NCBI GenBank assembly: GCA_937877515.1 | Contig: CALFIX010000050.1 | Location: forward strand, 1 to 34,430 | Origin: an uncultured Treponema sp. | GTDB taxonomy: Bacteria; Spirochaetota; Spirochaetia; Treponematales; Treponemataceae | Direction: 5' to 3' | Length of the DNA: 34,430 bases | In this document: positions 8,236 through 15,721 of the stretch, piece after piece | Numbering within the stretch: position 1 is the stretch's first letter | How the letters are laid out: every line of letters starts with the position of its first letter | Position numbers and translations under genes: made by a program | The notes under the pieces: model-generated | Databases searched by the model: none | The model's input: only the letters and a program-made list of their open reading frames with translations | Told to the model about the DNA's origin: nothing

Positions 8236-9204
8236 TTAAATTATAAGTTGTCCATTCCAATTTATCAAGGTATGTTCTAAGAAATTACTAAAAGATAAAG
8301 GAATGTCCGCTTCCAAAAAATCCGGTAAAGACAAGGGATTTTCTTTTGGAAAGTCTAATCTGCATGCATGTAAGAAATGATTTTTGTAAGAGTGTTCTCC
8401 GTAAGCAGTATCACCTAAGAGTGGAAAACCGTGAAAAGCGCTTTGTGCACGTATCTGATGTTTTCTTCCTGTCTCTATTTTAAATTCAACTAAGGTAATG
8501 TCTTTACCCTTAAATTTTCCGTAAGAAAGGGGAATTGCATTGGTTATAGCTTTTTTACCTTTATCTTCGCCTGTTATTTTTACAGTCTTGAACTGATTAT
8601 CTTTTAAATCATTTTCATAAATATAATCAGTCCATTTTTCCTTGTCTAAGAGTTTTCCACTTACTATGGCAAGATATGTTTTTTTTATATTGTGATTCTG
8701 AATATTCTCAGAAATCCATTTTGCTCCAGTCAGGCTTTGAGAAAATATTACAAGCCCGCTGGTTTTTTTATCTATCCTATGAACCGGACCAGGCTTAAAA
8801 GAAAGGGATTTTTCTTTGTGAGGATCTTCATAAAAAGCCCTTAAAACTTCATCTGACAGGCTATAAGAATTTTTATTAGATTTTTGTACTGCAATATCTG
8901 CATCTTTATTTATAACCCATACGTGCTCATTTTTAAAGACTGTATTTATTGGTAGCTTACTTTCCCTAAAATCTGAACTTTCATGGTTTTCTTTTCTTAA
9001 TAAAAATTCTGCAATGCTAATTATGTCATCTTTATGAATAATTATGTTTTCTTTTGCTTTTCCTTCATTCACTTTTATAAGATTTTTTCTAAGTAATCTG
9101 TATACATTTGTATCGACTTTATAATTTAAAAATATTTTTTTTAAGATTCTATCTAAACGTCTGCCTTCGTCATCAGAACTTGCCGTAAAATCAATAAAAT
9201 TCAT
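8236..9204 (-). CDS. RluC/RluD-family pseudouridine synthase
   Basis: This enzyme isomerises specific uridines to pseudouridine in RNA, most often 23S rRNA for this family. It has about 322 residues. An N-terminal S4 RNA-binding domain is visible (GRRLDRILKK, then LLRKNLIKVNEGK and KDDIISI). The catalytic motif HRIDKKTSGL (Asp near residue 145) follows, then GRKHQIRAQ and PLLGDTAYG, all diagnostic. RluC versus RluD cannot be separated by eye. The ATG at 9204 is chosen over one at 9213. The latter overlaps a perfect -10 box, while 9204 lies 7 bases past it, which fits a leaderless start. There is no Shine-Dalgarno sequence. Confidence 0.85.
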   Translation of the reverse strand: MNFIDFTASSDDEGRRLDRILKKIFLNYKVDTNVYRLLRKNLIKVNEGKAKENIIIHKDDIISIAEFLLRKENHESSDFRESKLPINTVFKNEHVWVINKDADIAVQKSNKNSYSLSDEVLRAFYEDPHKEKSLSFKPGPVHRIDKKTSGLVIFSQSLTGAKWISENIQNHNIKKTYLAIVSGKLLDKEKWTDYIYENDLKDNQFKTVKITGEDKGKKAITNAIPLSYGKFKGKDITLVEFKIETGRKHQIRAQSAFHGFPLLGDTAYGEHSYKNHFLHACRLDFPKENPLSLPDFLEADIPLSFSNFLEHTLINWNGQLII

Positions 9205-9211
9205 GTCTTTC

Positions 9212-9240
9212 ATTATAAGATATATGTAAAAATTCGTCTA
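9212..9240 (-). promoter_or_regulatory. Promoter of the pseudouridine synthase gene, consistent with a leaderless mRNA
   Basis: Minus strand: TAGACG (9240-9235, 4 of 6), 17 bases, TATAAT (9217-9212, perfect). The transcription start is predicted at 9204-9206, at or next to the ATG at 9204. Confidence 0.55.
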
Positions 9241-9286
9241 TGAAGTTTTTTTAAGCTTTCCTATGGCATAAAATAAGCTTGTATGC

Positions 9287-9292
9287 TATACT
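9287..9292 (+). promoter_or_regulatory. -10 element of the DUF212/rnf-like operon
   Basis: TATACT (5 of 6) ends 7 bases before the ATG at 9300, with no Shine-Dalgarno sequence between them. The -35 region (TGGCAT, 17 bases upstream) is poor. If used, it would start the message at about 9299-9300 and drive the nine-gene operon. Confidence 0.4.
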
Positions 9293-9299
9293 AATCATC

Positions 9300-9779
9300 A
9301 TGGAAAATGTAAAGGAGCAGTTTTATTTATTTTTAACAAATCCAGTTCTACTTTCTTGTATCTTTAGCTGGCTTTCTGCTCAATTTATAAAGACACTTAT
9401 AAAATTATTCTCTGGAAAAATTCATAGCATAAAAGAACTTTTTGAACTTTTATTCTGGCGCACTGGTAGTATGCCTTCTAGTCATGCAGCTTTAGTTTCT
9501 ACGTTATGTACAACAATAGGTTTCCGTTCTGGAGTTACAAGCGATGTTTTTATTCTTTCTGTGGGTTTTTTCCTTGTAACGATTAGAGATGCTGTTGGTG
9601 TTAGACGTGCAAACGGAATTCAGGCTAGAGAATTAAATAAAATAGGGCGTGAACTTTCAGAAAAAGGTTTAATAGAATTTACCCCAATAAAGGAAGTGCA
9701 GGGGCATACTCCGGCAGAAGTCTTTATAGGCTGTTTACTAGGATTCTCCATTGGTCTTGCATTTAGCGTGCTTAAGTAG
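9300..9779 (+). CDS. DUF212 (divergent PAP2-like) membrane protein
   Basis: This is a 159-residue integral membrane protein of the DUF212 family, described as related to acid phosphatase/vanadium haloperoxidase. The family motifs are clear: WRTGSMPSSHAALVSTL (residues ~49-65), then VTIRDAVGVRRANG and the late HTPAEVFIGCLLG. Four hydrophobic segments are likely. The conserved Ser-Ser-His and His-Thr-Pro resemble a phosphatase site, so a lipid-phosphate substrate is possible; biochemical function is unproven. An upstream TTG (9279) is in frame but sits inside the promoter; the ATG at 9300 fits the -10 box. It is the first gene of the operon; its TAG is immediately followed by the next ATG with no gap. 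Confidence 0.8.
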   Translation: MENVKEQFYLFLTNPVLLSCIFSWLSAQFIKTLIKLFSGKIHSIKELFELLFWRTGSMPSSHAALVSTLCTTIGFRSGVTSDVFILSVGFFLVTIRDAVGVRRANGIQARELNKIGRELSEKGLIEFTPIKEVQGHTPAEVFIGCLLGFSIGLAFSVLK

Positions 9780-11192
9780 ATGAAAATCTCTAAGTCAGTA
9801 ATTATTTCTTCCTGTTTAATTTTTCTTTCTCTGATAATGCTTTTTTTGCTTAGAAGTGTTCCTGTAACAAAAATATGGTCTTCATATTCTGTTTTATATG
9901 TTGATAAATCCTTTTCAGAAGAAAACGTGCTTTCCATATTAAATAAAAACGGCTGCTCCGAAGTAATATCGTTAGGACAGCAGAGAGTTCCTTTTTATTC
10001 TTCATTTTTGCCGGCAGATTTTTCTACTTCAAAAACAGGTTCAAACTATTTAACAGAACGATTAAGATATTTTTATGATGAAAGCAATTCCTTTATGCTT
10101 TATTATATTCCAAATCGTTTTGAGGCCAATTTGTCAAAATCTTTAAATGAACTTTCAAAAGATTATGACGTGCTGTGTGGTATAGATGGAAAACAGAAAT
10201 TCTTTTTTATCATACCGATAATTTCCCTTTTGTTTGCATCTTTACTTTTTTATTTTTCAGAAAATAAAAAGATTTTTTTACTTACTTCAATTTGGTTTAT
10301 TTTCCTTACTGTGTCTTTGCCATTTTTTCCTGTTTTAGCTTCCTGTATTTTGATGATTTTATTTTGTTTTCTTTTTCAGAAAATGTGGTCAAGAAGGTCG
10401 GTAATAAAGGCTTTGTTAAAAAATGTTTGTTTTATTGTGATTTTTATAGTTTCAGGTTTTGTCTTTATTGTTTTTTCATGGAGAAGTTTTATTTTAGGAC
10501 TCCTTATGGAGCTTTGTGCCGTAAGTTCACTTCACTTATATAGCGAATTTGAAAAATACAAAAATAAAAAATTATCTTTTACCTTTGAACCTATTTTCAG
10601 TGCTTCACAGATTTGTGTTGTAACGAAAAGAAATTATAAATTCTTTCTTTATGCAGCAGCAACAATTTTTGCGTCTTTTTTGATTTTTATCTTTTCTTTC
10701 AGATTTGCTGCATCATCAAATGTTTCTTCTATTTCTATGCCTGTTCCGTCTCATAATGCTCAAAAGTCAAATTTAGTAAATTTGGAAGATTTTATTGTTT
10801 GGGCATGGAACGTTCAGACTTTGCCATATAGAAACTTAAATACTTTAACTAATGAAAATCAGAAGCCGGAAAATGGAGAGTCAGTTTTTATAGAGCGATA
10901 TTCTAATTCGTTCGGTTCAGCCATTTCTTCTACATCAGAAAATGTTTTAACTTTTGATGAAGCTTTTAAAAATTCAGTTGAACATCAGATTGACCAGCTG
11001 CCTTATCCAGCACTTGAAAAACTGTTAAAAAAACAAGGTAAAAATATATATGTGTCATACAGCAGGCAGCGTGGAATGAATATTGGGTCAAAAGCATTTT
11101 CTTTTATACTAATGTTTATTTCACTTCTTGCACCAACATCGCTTTATACATATTATATTATACGTAAAGGTAAATATGAAAACTGTAAGTAA
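9780..11192 (+). CDS. Unknown polytopic membrane protein, second gene of the rnf-like operon
   Basis: I do not recognise this 470-residue protein. It starts directly after the stop of the DUF212 gene and its end overlaps rnfC by 17 bases, so it is translationally tied to the operon. Visible parts are an N-terminal membrane anchor (residues ~7-26), a ~115-residue hydrophilic domain, and a cluster of about five to six hydrophobic segments (~143-310). A second hydrophilic domain (~315-440) and a last transmembrane helix near 443-463 follow. The layout of two large loops between membrane blocks suggests an assembly or partner protein with exported domains. There are no cofactor motifs or cysteine clusters. 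Function is unknown; context alone links it to the Rnf-like complex. Confidence 0.7.
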   Translation: MKISKSVIISSCLIFLSLIMLFLLRSVPVTKIWSSYSVLYVDKSFSEENVLSILNKNGCSEVISLGQQRVPFYSSFLPADFSTSKTGSNYLTERLRYFYDESNSFMLYYIPNRFEANLSKSLNELSKDYDVLCGIDGKQKFFFIIPIISLLFASLLFYFSENKKIFLLTSIWFIFLTVSLPFFPVLASCILMILFCFLFQKMWSRRSVIKALLKNVCFIVIFIVSGFVFIVFSWRSFILGLLMELCAVSSLHLYSEFEKYKNKKLSFTFEPIFSASQICVVTKRNYKFFLYAAATIFASFLIFIFSFRFAASSNVSSISMPVPSHNAQKSNLVNLEDFIVWAWNVQTLPYRNLNTLTNENQKPENGESVFIERYSNSFGSAISSTSENVLTFDEAFKNSVEHQIDQLPYPALEKLLKKQGKNIYVSYSRQRGMNIGSKAFSFILMFISLLAPTSLYTYYIIRKGKYENCK

Positions 11193-12468
11193 TTTTGTTG
11201 TCTCAGAAAAAAAGAATTTTAATTCCTCTGTAAGAACTTTCCTGCCTAAATATACAGTTATTCCCATTTATAATAATTTAGATGAGGAATCAAAAAATAC
11301 AATTAAAGTTGGTGATTCTGTTCAGGAAGGGCAGGTTTTACAGTATGCCCACTTTATCACGCATTCGTCTGTTCCTGGGAAAGTTGATTCAATCATAAAC
11401 TGTGAGTTACCAAACGGGAAAATTGGAAAAGCCGTAAAGATAAAGACTTCAGGCTCCTTCTCATATTTGGGTAAGCCCCTAAAAGAAGAAGAGCCAAAGG
11501 TGCTTGATGCTTTTTCTAAACAAGAACTGTCTCTTATTATTAAAAATGCAGGAATTGTAAATACTTTTAAGGTTATTGATAGTCTTTATGAGCAGGTTGT
11601 TTCCTATGCAGAAAAAACAAATTTTCTTGTTGTTAGAATGTTTGACGAAGACCCCAGTCGCCTTACCGACACATTTATTTCGCAAAATTATTCAAGCAGC
11701 GTTGTAAAAGGTGCCTTTTACATTGCAAAAAGCTTTTCTGCTAAGGGAATTATTTTTGTTTGTCCTAAAAAGAATTTTACTCCACCAGATTTTGTAGAAT
11801 TAGGAGATTTTCCATATCTCTGTGTATTTGCAGATACAGAACGATATCCGTCAGGTTTTAAATCTAACCTCATTCAGTATATTAAGAAAAATTCAAAAAC
11901 AATTTCTTCAGAACTTTTTGGCGAAGTAAATGACAAATCTCTTTTTGTTGATTCAGGAACGGCACTGGATGTTTATAATGCCGTAACTTACAAAATGCCT
12001 GTCGTAGAAAAAATTGTTCATGTTACAGGTGACTGTTTAAGGGCAGCTGCAATGTTTAAAGTCAGAGTAGGAACTCCGATTTCTGCTTTAGTTGAACAAT
12101 GTGGCGGACTAAAAAAGCCTGTCGCAAAAATTCTTATAAATGGTGTTTTAATTGGTTCTTCCATTACTTCTATGGATATTCCTATTACAAAAGGTGTTAA
12201 ATCAATTACATTTTTACCGGTTCTTGCTCTTAATAATCAAAACTTAAGCCCTTGTATTCGCTGCGGAAAATGCCGTTTCAGCTGTTCTGAAAATCTTTAT
12301 CCAGATTTGTTGTTCCGAAGCTATATGCAGGGAACTCCTAAAACCGATGAAAAATTACTTAGAACCGCAATTTTTTGTTCTGAGTGTAATCTTTGTAATA
12401 GTGTCTGTCCTGCAAGATTGCCACTTAGCCACATAATTTCTATTCTAAAGGAAAATCAAAATGCATAA
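11176..12468 (+). CDS. rnfC: RnfC-like subunit lacking the NADH/FMN loop
   Basis: This 430-residue homologue of RnfC is the cytoplasmic, normally NADH-oxidising subunit of the Rnf ion-pumping complex. The match is clear in the central and late parts: the block around GTALDVYNAV, VVEKIVHVTGD, VRVGTPISALVEQCGG, then two [4Fe-4S] motifs at C360/C363/C366/C370 and C401/C404/C407/C411. Canonical RnfC has GLGGAGFPT and an ECEPY motif for FMN and NADH. Here the equivalent stretches read AGIVNTFKVIDSLYEQ (~125-140) and VRMFDEDPSRLTD (~153-165), so the glycine loop is absent. The start at 11176 has AAAGG 5 bases upstream and matches the family N-terminus. It overlaps its neighbours at both ends. An RnfC fold with Fe-S clusters is likely; NADH use is doubtful. 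Confidence 0.85.
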   Translation: MKTVSNFVVSEKKNFNSSVRTFLPKYTVIPIYNNLDEESKNTIKVGDSVQEGQVLQYAHFITHSSVPGKVDSIINCELPNGKIGKAVKIKTSGSFSYLGKPLKEEEPKVLDAFSKQELSLIIKNAGIVNTFKVIDSLYEQVVSYAEKTNFLVVRMFDEDPSRLTDTFISQNYSSSVVKGAFYIAKSFSAKGIIFVCPKKNFTPPDFVELGDFPYLCVFADTERYPSGFKSNLIQYIKKNSKTISSELFGEVNDKSLFVDSGTALDVYNAVTYKMPVVEKIVHVTGDCLRAAAMFKVRVGTPISALVEQCGGLKKPVAKILINGVLIGSSITSMDIPITKGVKSITFLPVLALNNQNLSPCIRCGKCRFSCSENLYPDLLFRSYMQGTPKTDEKLLRTAIFCSECNLCNSVCPARLPLSHIISILKENQNA

Positions 12469-13510
12469 GGATTTTATTTTTAGTCATAAAGGTGTAGTAA
12501 CATTAAGCCCTCATAAATATTTAACTCCCGCATTGCAGAGTACGACTATTGCAATTTTAATGCTTTTATTGCCTCAGATTTTTTTGTTGTTTTTAACAAA
12601 GAGTTTTTCTGCTATCTTTGTAATCCTCGTCTCAACTATGGCATCTGTTCTATGTGAGTTTTTAATTTATATTTCTAAACAGAGCCATGAAACTATGTGG
12701 CTTATTGCAGTTGAACAGGGAATTTTAATTGGACTTCTTTTACCTCAAAATTATCCTCTCGTGGCAGTTTTTTTTATTATTTTATTTACATTGTTTATGT
12801 CTAAATATGCATTCGGCGGATTTTCTTCTTCATGGATAAATCCAATTGCTTTATGCGTCGCCCTCTGCTATTTTTTATATAGTATAGCATTCCCTCAAAA
12901 TATTATTTCTTTTGATGACTTGCAAATAAAGAATCCTGCTTTAGTTCTTATTCAAAGTGGTTCCGTCCCGATTCTTTCATGTGATTCTTCTATAACTTCT
13001 TTTTTGAATAATAATGTTTTTAAGTTTTTTAAAATTGTAATTCCAGAAGGCTATGTTTCTTTGTTCTGGGATACAGGAGCCTTGATTCCAGCCTTCAGAT
13101 TTAATCTTATAGTTATTATTTCTTCAATCATTTTAATATCTTTAGATATGGTTCAAGTTATACCTATGTCTTGCTTTATGGTAATATATCTTTCTCTTGT
13201 AAGGATTTTTGGATCTGCCTTTGTTAATGGAACTTTTTTTGATGGTGATGTTTTACTCGCACTTTTAACAAGTGGAATTCTTTTTAATACTTTGTTTGTA
13301 TTTCAATGGTACGGCACAATACCTGTTTCCATTTGTGGAAAGATTATCTATGGAGTCTTATCTGGTGTAACTGCATTTTTTATAATCGGGGGGTTGGAGT
13401 CTGCTTCGGGGTATGCCTTTGTAATTCTCATTATGAATATTATTTCTGCAGTAATTCAATCAATTGAAGAAAAAGCTGCAAGGTACAAAGTAGAGGTTAG
13501 AAATGTCTGA
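12461..13510 (+). CDS. rnfD: RnfD-like membrane subunit without the flavinylation threonine
   Basis: This 349-residue polytopic protein is homologous to RnfD/NqrB, which normally carries covalent FMN. Family features include SPHKYLTPALQ near the N-terminus, GILIGLLLPQNYPL, and KYAFGGFSSSWINPIAL (~115-131), which aligns well with the canonical GKQLFGG...NP segment. The canonical flavinylation motif (S-x-A-T-P-L) corresponds to SGSVPIL, with Val169 at the Thr position. The late ATDP motif is also not recognisable. It overlaps rnfC by 8 bases and rnfG by 8 bases, with AAAGGA as ribosome-binding site. The subunit is intact in length, so loss of the flavin site looks selective. Confidence 0.85.
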   Translation: MHKDFIFSHKGVVTLSPHKYLTPALQSTTIAILMLLLPQIFLLFLTKSFSAIFVILVSTMASVLCEFLIYISKQSHETMWLIAVEQGILIGLLLPQNYPLVAVFFIILFTLFMSKYAFGGFSSSWINPIALCVALCYFLYSIAFPQNIISFDDLQIKNPALVLIQSGSVPILSCDSSITSFLNNNVFKFFKIVIPEGYVSLFWDTGALIPAFRFNLIVIISSIILISLDMVQVIPMSCFMVIYLSLVRIFGSAFVNGTFFDGDVLLALLTSGILFNTLFVFQWYGTIPVSICGKIIYGVLSGVTAFFIIGGLESASGYAFVILIMNIISAVIQSIEEKAARYKVEVRNV

Positions 13511-14006
13511 GTCGAATGAAAAAAATATTTATGCAGTTCATTTTTCCAAATATGGAATATTTTGTGGCATTCTGTTTGTAATGTTTGGTCTGATGCTTTT
13601 ATTTGTTATTCTGTCACGTTCTGCATGGAATAAAAAGCTTTCGTCCGAAGTTCAAGAATGTGTTACGGAATATTATGATGAAAACTACACGGTAGGAAAT
13701 GTGATTTCCTTTTCAGACTCTTTTTCGCTGAATGCTTTTTTTTGTGAACTTAAATTGAATGGTAAGGACTCTGAAAAGTATGCTGTGCTAGTTAGAATTA
13801 CAACTTTCTATGGACCTCTTCCTGCAGTTTTTATTTATGATTCAAAAACAAAAAAAACAGAGTTTTTATGTTTTTCAGATTTAAAAAATCTTGCGACAGA
13901 TATTGTTATTGAAAATTCTAAGAAATTACAAATAGAATATTGGACTGATAAAATAGGCAATTATTTAAATGTCAATATCAACCAAAATAGAGAAGGTTTA
14001 AAATGA
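13503..14006 (+). CDS. rnfG: Small single-pass protein in the rnfG position, no FMN motif
   Basis: This 167-residue protein is encoded between rnfD and rnfE, where RnfG always sits. It has one N-terminal transmembrane helix (~18-38) followed by an exported domain of ~125 residues, as in RnfG. The middle (YAVLVRITTFYGPLPAVFIYD) resembles the FMN_bind strand pair in spacing. Canonical RnfG ends in an SGATxTS motif where ApbE attaches FMN; no such motif exists here, and the protein is ~30-40 residues shorter than usual. A GAGG ribosome-binding site lies 6 bases before the ATG. It overlaps rnfE by 4 bases (ATGA). The assignment rests mainly on synteny and topology. Confidence 0.6.
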   Translation: MSESNEKNIYAVHFSKYGIFCGILFVMFGLMLLFVILSRSAWNKKLSSEVQECVTEYYDENYTVGNVISFSDSFSLNAFFCELKLNGKDSEKYAVLVRITTFYGPLPAVFIYDSKTKKTEFLCFSDLKNLATDIVIENSKKLQIEYWTDKIGNYLNVNINQNREGLK

Positions 14007-14632
14007 AAAAAAATTATCTGTTTGAATATATAGCTTTTTCCCTTACACTTCTTATCGCCGTACCAGGAAGATTATCTTATGGATTGATTTTGCTTGTTTT
14101 GTTTAATCTTTTAATGCTCTCTTCTACAGCATTTAAATCTTTAATATTACTTCTTAATTTAAAAGAACTAAAACAAGTACTGACAATAATTTTTCTTGTT
14201 TTTTTTACAGTTGTTTTTAGGCAGTGTCTTATTTTGTACTCTCCGGTTTGTGCTTTAACTTTAGGTTTTCAAATTTATTTACCGTCATTGTCATCATTTA
14301 TTTTGGGAGCACTGTTTAATGAAAATGACGAAATGAATCTTGTGGAACAGTTAGAAATCAACATGAAAAAATCTCTTACTTTCAGTTTATATGCGTTTTG
14401 TATTTTTATTTTAAGAGACTTTTTGGGATATGGTTCAATCAGTTTTCCAGTTCCCAGAGGTGTTTTTGAACTTAATATTTTGCATAAAACCTCATTTACC
14501 TTTATTGGTGTATTTTTTGCTTCAATACCGGGAGCATTGGTTTTAGTTTCCTTAAGTATTATTCTTTTTGCATTTTTTGCAAAAGAAAATCTTATTGCTC
14601 AGAATACAGTTGAGGTTTTCGATGATAAGTAA
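14003..14632 (+). CDS. rnfE: RnfE-like membrane subunit lacking cluster cysteines
   Basis: This is a 209-residue, six-helix homologue of RnfE/NqrD. The C-terminal third matches well: LRDFLGYGSI, then NILHKTSFTFIGVFFASIPGA resembles the canonical LREIIGNG and HTDSPFLL...PPGAF. RnfE and RnfA normally each give two cysteines to a membrane-embedded [2Fe-2S] cluster. Here the first (canonical GLCP) is absent, with no Cys at all in residues 1-74. The second (canonical TNC before VLG) is Ser97-Ser98 in the collinear segment LGFQIYLPSLSSFILG. Cys75 and Cys83 are at non-equivalent positions. It overlaps both neighbours. Confidence 0.8.
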   Translation: MKKNYLFEYIAFSLTLLIAVPGRLSYGLILLVLFNLLMLSSTAFKSLILLLNLKELKQVLTIIFLVFFTVVFRQCLILYSPVCALTLGFQIYLPSLSSFILGALFNENDEMNLVEQLEINMKKSLTFSLYAFCIFILRDFLGYGSISFPVPRGVFELNILHKTSFTFIGVFFASIPGALVLVSLSIILFAFFAKENLIAQNTVEVFDDK

Positions 14633-15176
14633 TTTATTTTATTATGCATTGTATACATCTGTTGTTTTTATTTATGGAGTTGGAATAAATCAGTCTCTCG
14701 TGCTTAGTGAAAACTATAGCAAAATATTTATTAAAGCAATAAAAATGCTTCTTGCAGTTTGTTCTACAGTTGCTTTAACGTATCTTTTTACATCATACTT
14801 ACTGGCACCTGCACGTCTAACAGAAATGTTGCCTTTTGTTGCAGTTGTTATTTTTATAATAATCTCTGTTTTTGTTGAATTTTTAATCAGAATAACTGCT
14901 AAAACTGACGCCTCTGATTATGGTCTTTCCATGCTGTTTGTTCTTTTGGCTTTATTTGAAAGTACAACTCTTGCTGAGAGTATAATTAATTCCTGTATAT
15001 GTATTTTGACATTCTATGTCTTTATTCCATTATTGACATGCATTAATAACATAATAAATGTTTCAAAGCATAAACAACGAGTAGAGAATATTGTTTTAAT
15101 GTTTATCAGCCTTTCAATAATAATGATTGCTCTTTTTTCATGGAATGTTTCCTGGTTAAACAGGGGAGGTTTTTAA
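14622..15176 (+). CDS. rnfA: RnfA-like membrane subunit lacking cluster cysteines
   Basis: This is a 184-residue, six-helix homologue of RnfA/NqrE, close to the usual ~190. The start is the ATG at 14622, 6 bases after GAGG (14612-14615) and overlapping the rnfE stop region by 11 bases. The canonical LGICPFLGVS corresponds to VGINQSLVLS (Asn23 for Cys). The canonical TNCAVLG corresponds to FESTTLA (Glu113-Ser114 for Asn-Cys). Other cysteines (C47, C125, C127, C140) are not at ligand positions. The Val-Phe-rich helix pattern and the KT-D-ASDYGLS stretch retain the family layout. Its last base is shared with the ATG of rnfB (TAATG). Confidence 0.75.
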   Translation: MISNLFYYALYTSVVFIYGVGINQSLVLSENYSKIFIKAIKMLLAVCSTVALTYLFTSYLLAPARLTEMLPFVAVVIFIIISVFVEFLIRITAKTDASDYGLSMLFVLLALFESTTLAESIINSCICILTFYVFIPLLTCINNIINVSKHKQRVENIVLMFISLSIIMIALFSWNVSWLNRGGF

Positions 15177-15718
15177 TGCTTAAAGCTATATTATTTTTTT
15201 TACTCTTTATAGTATTAACAACTGCTTTTTTATATTTTATATTTATTATTTTATATTCGTCTCTAAAATCTCAAAATGTTAATGTTACAAAACCTCTGCT
15301 TTCATCAGAAGACTTAAAATGTAAGAAAGAATTTAAAATAACAGGATTTGATTTATTAAATTCAAAAAAAGTTGTTATTAGAGATGAAAAAATTGTTGAG
15401 TCTCTTCCAAATTATTATGGCTTAAAGGATTGTAATCTTTTTAATAAAACTTATGAAAGTAAAGATTCTTTTTTATATGGCTGCTTGGGGTTTGGAAATT
15501 GTATAAGGGTTTGTCCTATAAATGCAATACAAATTAATAACGGAAAAGCAAAGGTCTCCACTACATGTAATGGTTGTGGAAAGTGTATTTCTGCATGTCC
15601 ACAAAATTTGATTTATATTTCAGGAGAAGATGTTTTTAATATATCTGATAAAAATGTTAATAAAAATAGCTTTAAAATTTTTAAAAAGTATTGTAAACTA
15701 ATTTTTAGAAAAAAGTAG
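15176..15718 (+). CDS. rnfB: RnfB-like membrane-anchored ferredoxin subunit, reduced
   Basis: This 180-residue protein has an N-terminal membrane helix (~5-28) and a C-terminal ferredoxin domain. The start is the ATG at 15176 with GGGGAGG upstream. RnfB normally carries a CGxCGYxxC Fe-S domain after the helix; it is absent here. The later domain keeps the family sequence YYGLKDC and YGCLGFGNCIRVCP (C103, C109, C113). The Cys that usually lies four residues before C103 is Phe99. The second motif, C131/C134/C137/C141-P, is complete. So one [4Fe-4S] cluster is well supported and a second may be incomplete or altered. In Rnf systems RnfB exchanges electrons with ferredoxin or flavodoxin. It is followed 3 bases later by the GH57-like gene. 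Confidence 0.8.
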   Translation: MLKAILFFLLFIVLTTAFLYFIFIILYSSLKSQNVNVTKPLLSSEDLKCKKEFKITGFDLLNSKKVVIRDEKIVESLPNYYGLKDCNLFNKTYESKDSFLYGCLGFGNCIRVCPINAIQINNGKAKVSTTCNGCGKCISACPQNLIYISGEDVFNISDKNVNKNSFKIFKKYCKLIFRKK

Positions 15719-15721
15719 GCT

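Noticed and set aside
10808..10815. Another GAACGTTC in the unknown membrane-protein gene as part of the folC repeat family
   Set aside because: It is a single 8-mer without the flanking similarity, so it is likely chance.
12461..15176. Assignment of the operon to Na+-NQR rather than Rnf
   Set aside because: The order is C-D-G-E-A-B with an RnfB ferredoxin protein and an RnfC with two four-cysteine motifs; there is no NqrF or NqrA type gene.
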